A stretch of 37,520 nucleotides of DNA from positions 1 through 37,520 of the forward strand of contig JAFQLH010000008.1 of assembly GCA_017396665.1 (NCBI GenBank), in the 5' to 3' direction. The DNA comes from Oscillospiraceae bacterium. Lineage in GTDB: Bacteria; Bacillota; Clostridia; Oscillospirales; Ruminococcaceae. Under the pieces are notes generated by a model. The model was not told where the DNA came from. It ran no database searches and saw only the letters and a program-made list of their open reading frames with translations. The position numbers and the translations under genes were made by a program. Shown here piece after piece: positions 31,555 to 37,520 of the stretch (the first letter of the stretch is position 1; the number at the start of each line of letters is the position of its first letter).

Positions 31555-33759
31555 TTATGCGGCAGCGCCTTCAACAGGCACATCTGCCGGGTCATCTGAT
31601 GGTTCAGTTGGGTCTGTTGGGTCTGTTGGTTCAGTTGGGTCCGTTGGTTCTGTTGGCTCAGTTGGTTCTGTTGGCTCAGTTGGTTCTGTTGGTTCTTCAG
31701 GTGGGTCTGTTACAGGCGGTTCAGTTTCTGAAGATGTTGTAGTGGTTGTTGTAGTTGTATCTGCAACACTGAGGAACTGATCGGCATAAATCTTGTCTGC
31801 TGTAAAGCTATCCTCTGTAAAGTCGACTGTAAATTCTGCGTATCTTGCGCTTGCGTTTGTGCCCTTATTTACAACCTCAATTATAATTTTCTGAGTACCT
31901 GCACCTGTTACTGCAACTGTGATATCTGTACCTGCAACGAGAGCTGCGTTGTCGAGTGACTGTGTAGCAATCTTTGCACCGTTCTGGTATACGTTGATAT
32001 CGAATGCACCCATAGCTCCTTCAGGGATTGGAAGCTTGATATCCACTGTTCCTGCTGCAGCGACACCTGTTGAGATACCGATGATAATCGGCTCATCCTT
32101 TGGCACGAGCTGACCTCTGTCGAAGTTCTGTGAAACTACCTTGCCCTTATCCTCGGCAACGTCAACCTCCTGGAAGGTATAGTTTGTAAACTTCTTTGAT
32201 TCGAGCTCTACGATAGCCTGCTCCTTGGTCATACCGATGAGAAACGGCATTTCAACGCTGTTTGAGAGAGGACCGTTACTGATATAGATTGTGATTGTTG
32301 AGCCGACAGGAGCTTCTGTTCCGGAGCCCGGGTCTACCTTATAGATATAGCCTGCGGCGTACTCTTCAATCCAGTCGGTAACTGTTTTAACCTCAAAGCC
32401 CATCTGCTTGAGTGTATTCTCGACAGAGTCTGTATACTCAAAGCCCACGAGGCTTTCAGGTACTGTTACCATTCTTGTACCCTTACTTACTGTAACATTT
32501 ACAGAAGCGCCGTTTCTTACTACCTTACCTTCAGAGATACTCTGCTCAAAGATAATTCCCTCACCGTACTCGCTGTTATATTCTTCAGTAACGTTGAATA
32601 TGAGCTTTCCTTCCCACTGGTCCTTAGCTTCGCTATATAGTGAGTTTACGAGGTTTGGCATTTCGAATGTATCTGCTGTACTGTCGTCCTTGTCGAATGA
32701 CCTGATTACAACTGCGATTATGATGCAGGCGATAAGCACTACTGCTACTGCCACTGCACAGAGAATCGGGAACACATAGGAACGTCTTTCCTCTTCTTCC
32801 TCTTCCTCTTCCTCGTAGTCGTCATCGACATATTCTTCTCTCTGATTTACAGGAGCAACAGGAGTAAAGTACTTTGTTGTTTCGTCGTCATCATCGAGGT
32901 TTTCCTTTGGAATGTAGCCGAACACTACTGTCTGGTCCATCTTGAAGGTGTCGATATCTCTAATCATTTCTGCGGCTGACTGATAACGCTTAGCTGCGTC
33001 CTTTTCAACTGCGTGCATTACGATTTCTTCGAGAGCCTCAGGTATCGAAGAAACGTAAGTTCTTGGATATGTAGGCTCCTCCTGCATATGCATAAGTGCT
33101 ATTGAAACCGGATTATCTCCGTCGAATATCTTTCTGCCTGTGAGCATTTCGTAGAGCATTGCGCCTACTGAATAGATATCGCTTCTTTCGTCGGTGTAGT
33201 CACCTCTTGCCTGTTCAGGTGAGATATAGTGCACAGAACCGATTGTTTTATCAGAAAGTGTCTTTCCGTCGACTCTTGAGAATCTTGCGATACCGAAGTC
33301 CATGACCTTGATTGTTCCGTCAGGGAAAAGCATAATATTCTGAGGCTTTATATCCCTGTGGACAATTCCTCTGTCGTGGGCATGCTGCAGGGCTCTGAGT
33401 ATCTGTGTTATGAAGTGCAGAGCGTCCTTCCAGCGAAGAGCTCCCTGCTGTTCGATAAACTCCTTAAGAGTAATACCGTCGATATACTCCATTACGATAA
33501 ACTGGATTTCGTCAGAAAAGCCTACATCATAAATCTTCACGATATTAGGATGCGACAAAACTGCGATAGCCTTGCTTTCATTTCTGAATCTGCGGAGAAA
33601 CTCCTCATTTTCAGAAAACTCATTCTTCAAAATCTTAACAGCTACGACGCGGTTCTCCATTATATCGACTGCTTTATAAACATCAGCCATACCGCCGATT
33701 CCGATAAGCTCGGTAATCTCGTATCTTCCGTCAAGCTTCTTGCCTATGTTCAAATCCAT
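31555..33759 (-). CDS. prkC: PASTA-domain Ser/Thr protein kinase (PrkC/StkP type)
   Basis: This 734-residue membrane kinase senses cell-wall fragments or lipid II and phosphorylates cytoplasmic targets. The kinase domain spans about 12-275, with glycine loop IGIGGMADVY, K42 in VAVKIL, HRDIKPQN with D136, DFG at 154-156 and the activation segment SVHYISPEQ. An acidic juxtamembrane stretch precedes one transmembrane helix (about 328-352). Outside the cell are three PASTA units (about 364-427, 430-496, 502-566). An Ig-like beta domain (about 570-665) and a Thr/Glu/Pro repeat tail ending VEGAAA follow; the latter two additions are unusual relative to Bacillus PrkC. AGGAG lies 8 bases before the ATG. 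The cognate phosphatase gene prpC is 26 bases upstream. Confidence 0.96.
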   Translation of the reverse strand: MDLNIGKKLDGRYEITELIGIGGMADVYKAVDIMENRVVAVKILKNEFSENEEFLRRFRNESKAIAVLSHPNIVKIYDVGFSDEIQFIVMEYIDGITLKEFIEQQGALRWKDALHFITQILRALQHAHDRGIVHRDIKPQNIMLFPDGTIKVMDFGIARFSRVDGKTLSDKTIGSVHYISPEQARGDYTDERSDIYSVGAMLYEMLTGRKIFDGDNPVSIALMHMQEEPTYPRTYVSSIPEALEEIVMHAVEKDAAKRYQSAAEMIRDIDTFKMDQTVVFGYIPKENLDDDDETTKYFTPVAPVNQREEYVDDDYEEEEEEEEERRSYVFPILCAVAVAVVLIACIIIAVVIRSFDKDDSTADTFEMPNLVNSLYSEAKDQWEGKLIFNVTEEYNSEYGEGIIFEQSISEGKVVRNGASVNVTVSKGTRMVTVPESLVGFEYTDSVENTLKQMGFEVKTVTDWIEEYAAGYIYKVDPGSGTEAPVGSTITIYISNGPLSNSVEMPFLIGMTKEQAIVELESKKFTNYTFQEVDVAEDKGKVVSQNFDRGQLVPKDEPIIIGISTGVAAAGTVDIKLPIPEGAMGAFDINVYQNGAKIATQSLDNAALVAGTDITVAVTGAGTQKIIIEVVNKGTNASARYAEFTVDFTEDSFTADKIYADQFLSVADTTTTTTTTSSETEPPVTDPPEEPTEPTEPTEPTEPTEPTDPTEPTDPTDPTEPSDDPADVPVEGAAA
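31600..31689 (-). repeat. 9-bp repeats encoding TEP/TDP units in the PrkC tail
   Basis: Ten in-frame 9-base units encode TEP or TDP triplets at residues 691-720. Expansion or contraction would change the length of the extracellular tail without shifting frame. Confidence 0.9.
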
Positions 33760-33785
33760 TTCCTACACTCCTAATCTAAGTTCTA

Positions 33786-34514
33786 TCACTTGTTACACAG
33801 AAGGGCCACTGTAATATTGTCTTTTCCGCCCTTTGAATTTGCACAGTCTATAAGCTCCTCGAGAGCCTCATTCGGCTCTGCGGATTTTACCGTCTTAAGT
33901 ATCATTTCATTGTCACAGAAGTTTGTAAGTCCGTCGGTACACAGAAGCAGGCTATCGCCTTTCTTAAGGTCAACCGTAAAGAAATCGACCTCGACTTCCT
34001 TTTCGACTCCGACCGCCTTTGTTATATAGTGACGCATATCGTGGGTGCTTATTTCTTCCTTGTTTATCTTGCCCTGCTGATAAAGCATTTCGACATAGGT
34101 ATGGTCGCTTGTTATCTGTGATATATCATCGCTTATGAGGTAGGCTCTGCTATCGCCTACGCTTGCGATATAGGCAGTTTCACCACAGGCTACTGCTGCT
34201 ACACAGGTCGTTCCCATTCCCTTCTTTTCGGGCTCATTGACGCTCATATGGTAGACGATTGTGTTAGCGGCACTTACTGCTGTTACGAGGAGGTTCTTCA
34301 TAGACATTTCGCTTGCGTCCTCACGGAAGCCTGTTGAAATTCTTTCTGCTATTTCCTCTGCAGCAACTGAGCTTGCAACGCTTCCTGCGCTTGCTCCGCC
34401 CATTCCGTCGCACACTACTGTATACACCGCATTTTCTGAGAGCGTACCGAGTCTAAAGTTGTCCTGGTTCTCCTTACGCTTCATTCCGATATCACTTTTA
34501 GCACAAATAAACAA
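33786..34514 (-). CDS. prpC: PP2C-type Ser/Thr phosphatase PrpC
   Basis: PrpC removes phosphates placed by PrkC and is the standard partner of that kinase. The 242-residue protein shows PP2C metal-binding motifs: KRKENQDNF near the N-terminus, VVCDGMGGASAG, YIASVGDSRAYL, LLLCTDGLTN and GGKDNITVALL at the C-terminus, which supply the aspartates that bind Mn/Mg. The start is TTG at 34512-34514, supported by an AGGCGGTGA site about 7 bases upstream. It is 21 bases after rlmN and 26 before prkC, all on the same strand. Confidence 0.95.
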   Translation of the reverse strand: MFICAKSDIGMKRKENQDNFRLGTLSENAVYTVVCDGMGGASAGSVASSVAAEEIAERISTGFREDASEMSMKNLLVTAVSAANTIVYHMSVNEPEKKGMGTTCVAAVACGETAYIASVGDSRAYLISDDISQITSDHTYVEMLYQQGKINKEEISTHDMRHYITKAVGVEKEVEVDFFTVDLKKGDSLLLCTDGLTNFCDNEMILKTVKSAEPNEALEELIDCANSKGGKDNITVALLCNK

Positions 34515-34535
34515 GAATAATTCACCGCCTTTTTT

Positions 34536-35582
34536 CTAAATCTCGTATTCTCTTCTGAGCTGTCCACAGGCTGCATTTATGTCTGCTCCCAGCGTTCTTC
34601 TGACCGTTGCATTAAGGCCCAGGTCAGTGAGATACTTTTGAAAGCTCAAGGTTGATTTCTTTGTTGATGTATAGTCCCTCTCGTCTATTTTATTGACGGG
34701 GATAAGGTTAATATGACAGGTAAGTCCCGCCAGAAGCTTTTTAAGTCTTTTAGCGTCCTCAATACTGTCATTGACGCCGTTTATCACGGCATACTCAAAG
34801 CTTATTCTTCTGCCCGTCGTTTCAAAATAGTCACGGCAGGCTCTGACAAGCTCATTTATGTCATACCTGTTGTTGACAGGCATTGTTCTACTTCTTGATT
34901 CATTATCTGAAGCATGGAGTGATATTGACAGAGTCACTCCGAGTTTAAGCTTTGCAAGCTCATATATTTTCGGCACTATTCCGCAGGTTGACAGCGAAAC
35001 GTGACGCAAGCTGAGGTTCATTCCTTCCGGAGAAGAAACAAGCTCAAAGAACCTTATGACGTTATCGAAGTTATCAAGCGGCTCGCCTATTCCCATAAGC
35101 ACGATGCTTGAAATTTTTCTTTTACTGTCACGCTGTGCTTCGTATATCTGGAGCAGTATTTCTGACGGCAGAAGATTTCTTTTAAAGCCTGCTATAGTAG
35201 ATGCGCAGAAGTTACAGCCCATCTTACAGCCGACCTGTGTAGAAACACACAGACTTGTTCCGTGGTTATACTCCATCACGACAGATTCGATATGATTCCC
35301 ATCATAAAGCCTATATAGATATTTTAACGTATTATCAGTACAAGATTCAAGCTTTTTCACTATAAATAGTGAATTTATACAAAACGCCTGTGATAGTTTT
35401 GTACGCAATTGTGCAGATAGATTAGTCATATCGTCAAAGCTTGTCACCTGCTTTGCGTGGAGCCATTCATAGACCTGCTTTGCTCTGAATTTCTTCTCTC
35501 CCATATCGGTCAAAAGCTTTTCGATTTCAGGCAGTGTAAGGCTTAAAATATCAATTTTTCCGTCAATTTCGTATGGCTTCAT
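34536..35582 (-). CDS. rlmN: Dual-specificity rRNA/tRNA adenine-C2 methyltransferase RlmN
   Basis: RlmN is a radical-SAM enzyme that makes 2-methyladenosine at A2503 of 23S rRNA and A37 of some tRNAs. The 348-residue protein carries the CxxxCxxC cluster motif as GCKMGCNFCAST (about residue 120), the family MGIGEPLDN motif and SLHAS. The C-terminal catalytic cysteine lies in NAACGQLR. Together these fit RlmN; I see nothing that points to the related resistance enzyme Cfr. Its ATG shares one base with the rsmB stop (TAATG), indicating coupling. Confidence 0.96.
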   Translation of the reverse strand: MKPYEIDGKIDILSLTLPEIEKLLTDMGEKKFRAKQVYEWLHAKQVTSFDDMTNLSAQLRTKLSQAFCINSLFIVKKLESCTDNTLKYLYRLYDGNHIESVVMEYNHGTSLCVSTQVGCKMGCNFCASTIAGFKRNLLPSEILLQIYEAQRDSKRKISSIVLMGIGEPLDNFDNVIRFFELVSSPEGMNLSLRHVSLSTCGIVPKIYELAKLKLGVTLSISLHASDNESRSRTMPVNNRYDINELVRACRDYFETTGRRISFEYAVINGVNDSIEDAKRLKKLLAGLTCHINLIPVNKIDERDYTSTKKSTLSFQKYLTDLGLNATVRRTLGADINAACGQLRREYEI

Positions 35583-36895
35583 TATTTCACTCTTTTCAGC
35601 TTAGCGATGAAAAATCCGTCGCTTCCTATATCCTTTGGTGTCAGTGTAACAAACGGTGTTTTAAAGAGCTCGCCTCTGTCCTCAAAGACATTGACTGCTG
35701 CAAAGTCGCTATGCTCCTTCAAAAACCTTTCGACTACCTGCTCGTTCTCATTCTTCGAGAGAGTACAGGTTGAATATATAAGTATTCCGTTCTTTTGAAG
35801 ATAGCGTGATGAGGTTTCTAAAATCTCATACTGTATCTGCGGAAGACGTTCAAGCTCTGAGAGCTCCTTATATTTAATTTCCGGCTTACGTCTTATAACG
35901 CCGAGACCTGAGCAGACGACGTCGCAGAGTATTCTGTCTGCTTTTGGCATACTTTCCGAAAACACCTTTGCGTTATTTGTTTGTGCGGTTACATTTGAAA
36001 GGCCGAGTCTCTGAGCACCGCTTTTAATAAGTCTTACTCTGTTTTCGTGAAGGTCAAATGCGAGGACCTTTCCCTGCTTCATTATCTGTGCACAGGTGAA
36101 GGCTTTTCCGCCCGGTGCTGAGCATACGTCGAGCATAAGCTTTGCGTTTTCACATTCGAGCGCTTCACAGCACACCTGACAGGCGATATCCTGCACATGA
36201 AAGAGTCCCTGCCCGAATGCTTTTGTTCCTTCTATTGAGGCGGCATTTTTTATTGTGAGGCAATTTTCGGCATATGGGTTATCGGTTGCCTCTATATTCT
36301 CACTTGCGAGGGCATCAATAAGCTCCTCTTTAGTAATTCTTGCGGTATTGACTCTGACAGTTGTCGGCGGCTGACCGAGGGAGCTTTCGAGCATTGACAG
36401 AACCTGCTCCTTTGAATACTCCTTCTGCCATTTTTCTATAAGCTCCGTCGGGCAGGAATACTCGATAGAGAGGCTATCCGTTTTATTCTTACCTTGCGGA
36501 AGCTTCTTTTCGTTTCTAATAAACGAACGCAGAAGAGCATTCACAAAGCCAGCGGCTGCCGGGTTCTTCTGCTTTTTAGCAAGCTTTACTGCCTCGTCGA
36601 CGGCGGCATTATCGGGGATTGAGTCCATAAACTTAAGCTGATAGAGTCCCATACGGAGAATTGCTCTTATCTCAGCAGAGAGCTTATCCGCCTTTCTGTC
36701 GCACAGGCTTTCTATAATTCTGTCCAGGGTAAGCATACGCTCGGTTACGCCGTAGAAGAGTGCTGCTGTGAGCTTTTTATCCTGTAGGGAAAGCTGTGCA
36801 CGTCTTAGCTCCTCGTCGAGTGCGATATTTGAATATGTCTTATTCTTTTGTGATTTAACGATAAGCTTTAAAGCTGTACTTCTTGCGTCTGCCAT
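35582..36895 (-). CDS. rsmB: 16S rRNA m5C967 methyltransferase RsmB
   Basis: RsmB methylates C967 of 16S rRNA. The 437-residue protein has an N-terminal NusB-like RNA-binding domain (about 1-130, with ALFYGVTERMLTLDRII and DNAAVDEAVKLAKK). The SAM-dependent domain follows, with motif I DVCSAPGGKAFTCAQIM, motif IV DRILCDVVCSGLGV and motif VI YSTCTLSKNENE. The two cysteines needed for m5C chemistry are both present. GAGGA lies 5-6 bases before the ATG. It starts 18 bases after the zinc peptidase gene, and rlmN follows with a one-base overlap. Confidence 0.96.
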   Translation of the reverse strand: MADARSTALKLIVKSQKNKTYSNIALDEELRRAQLSLQDKKLTAALFYGVTERMLTLDRIIESLCDRKADKLSAEIRAILRMGLYQLKFMDSIPDNAAVDEAVKLAKKQKNPAAAGFVNALLRSFIRNEKKLPQGKNKTDSLSIEYSCPTELIEKWQKEYSKEQVLSMLESSLGQPPTTVRVNTARITKEELIDALASENIEATDNPYAENCLTIKNAASIEGTKAFGQGLFHVQDIACQVCCEALECENAKLMLDVCSAPGGKAFTCAQIMKQGKVLAFDLHENRVRLIKSGAQRLGLSNVTAQTNNAKVFSESMPKADRILCDVVCSGLGVIRRKPEIKYKELSELERLPQIQYEILETSSRYLQKNGILIYSTCTLSKNENEQVVERFLKEHSDFAAVNVFEDRGELFKTPFVTLTPKDIGSDGFFIAKLKRVK

Positions 36896-36913
36896 ACTGT
36901 CCTCGTATATTTT

Positions 36914-37520
36914 CTATCTTCTTCTGTTGTTTGAACGCCCCATGATTATGATAAGCAGTCTTAGAATTGTAGCTATTGTTGATGCCAGAGCCGCAACATA
37001 GGTAAGTGCGGCGGCTGAGAGCACCTGTTTTGCACCGTACAGCTCGTCATCGCTGAGGATATTATACCCTTCGAGCGTATTGAGTGCACGGGAGCTTGCA
37101 TTGAATTCAACAGGCAGAGTTATGAGCTGGAACACAGCCACGAGGCTATACAGCGCAACGCCTATAAGGGCGATATTGATACCTGTTTCAAAGGAAGCTG
37201 ACTGAGAAAACGCACTGAGTGCGAGACCTATCATAATAAAAATCATTGAAAATCTCGAGCCGAAGTTTGTTATCGGAACTATAGCGGCACGGATTTTTAT
37301 AGGGGCATAGTTTTTAGCATACTGCACTGCGTGTCCGCACTCGTGTGCTGCGACACCTATTGCGGCACATGAGCAATCGTCATACACGCTGTCAGAGAGT
37401 CTTATGACATTATCCTTCGGGTCATAGTGGTCAGTAAGTCTGCCTGAAACTCTTTCAACTCTGACTTCACTGAGTCCGTTTGCATCGAGTATCATTCTTG
37501 CGGCATCGCTTCCTGTGATA
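36914..37520 (-). CDS. YugP-type zinc membrane metallopeptidase (5' end missing)
   Basis: The gene enters from the right edge, so the N-terminus is missing; the frame stays open to 37520 and the visible part covers about 202 residues. The zinc signature is AAHECGHAVQY, an HExxH-type site. It is preceded by DHYDPKDNVIRLSDSVYDDCSCAAIGV and followed by three or so hydrophobic segments, with LPVEFNASSRAL between them, where a further metal ligand Glu is expected. This pattern fits the YugP family (DUF/peptidase membrane zinc protease), whose substrate is unknown. An internal ATG at 37495 exists, but upstream codons reading TGSDAAR match the family, so the true start lies outside. It is 18 bases before rsmB. 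Confidence 0.9.
   Translation of the reverse strand, partial: ITGSDAARMILDANGLSEVRVERVSGRLTDHYDPKDNVIRLSDSVYDDCSCAAIGVAAHECGHAVQYAKNYAPIKIRAAIVPITNFGSRFSMIFIMIGLALSAFSQSASFETGINIALIGVALYSLVAVFQLITLPVEFNASSRALNTLEGYNILSDDELYGAKQVLSAAALTYVAALASTIATILRLLIIIMGRSNNRRR

Noticed and set aside
34536-35582. Possible Cfr-type resistance methyltransferase
   Set aside because: Motifs, length and the rsmB-prpC-prkC neighbourhood fit housekeeping RlmN.

Overview
The window looks like chromosome of a spore-forming Clostridia bacterium, most likely Oscillospiraceae/Ruminococcus-like. This is inferred from a 28-residue SpoVM homologue at 30476-30562, Firmicutes gene order (rsmB-rlmN-prpC-prkC-rsgA near spoVM; walJ next to rlmH), strong AGGAGG-type ribosome binding sites and Ser/Thr/Pro-rich linkers on surface proteins. 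No rRNA, tRNA, CRISPR, phage or transposase gene was seen. The taxonomic call is by feel, not by search.

Layout. 1-636: four tandem copies of a ~157-bp non-coding repeat running off the left edge. 637-6011 (minus): ruvC-ruvA-ruvB-glmM, a membrane protein and an rRNA-type methyltransferase, with a good promoter at 6064-6092. 6477-9099 (plus): murA, then walJ-rlmH. 9140-12469 (minus): two separately promoted envelope genes, a LytR-CpsA-Psr ligase and a PrsA-like lipoprotein carrying a hexapeptide repeat insert. 12623-19511 (minus): a compact seven-gene run, XRE/cupin regulator - acyl-CoA synthetase - membrane protein - aroB - aroA - aroC - DUF4364-like protein. 19632-27370 (minus): two tandem cassettes, each a >1100-residue exported choice-of-anchor-A-type protein followed by a 43-residue peptide gene and a near-identical terminator. 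27784-30108 (plus): a GH3 beta-glucosidase. 30131-30341: three stacked palindromes. 30476-30562 (plus): spoVM. 30614-37520 (minus): rsgA, prkC, prpC, rlmN, rsmB and a truncated YugP-type zinc peptidase.

How the genes fit together. Much of the window concerns the envelope: GlmM and MurA feed peptidoglycan precursors, the LCP protein attaches polymers to the wall, the PrsA-like lipoprotein probably folds exported proteins, and PrkC/PrpC sense and reset wall-linked phosphorylation. RuvABC resolves Holliday junctions, RlmH/RlmN/RsmB/RsgA mature ribosomes, and AroB/A/C make chorismate.

The part most likely to be undescribed is the duplicated cassette at 19632-27370. The two 43-residue peptides are identical over their first 29 residues. 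Every amino-acid difference lies in the last 14, where all five nucleotide changes alter the protein; the two changes in the front part are silent. The C-terminal 181 residues of the two large proteins are also about 91 percent identical, while their N-terminal parts have diverged.
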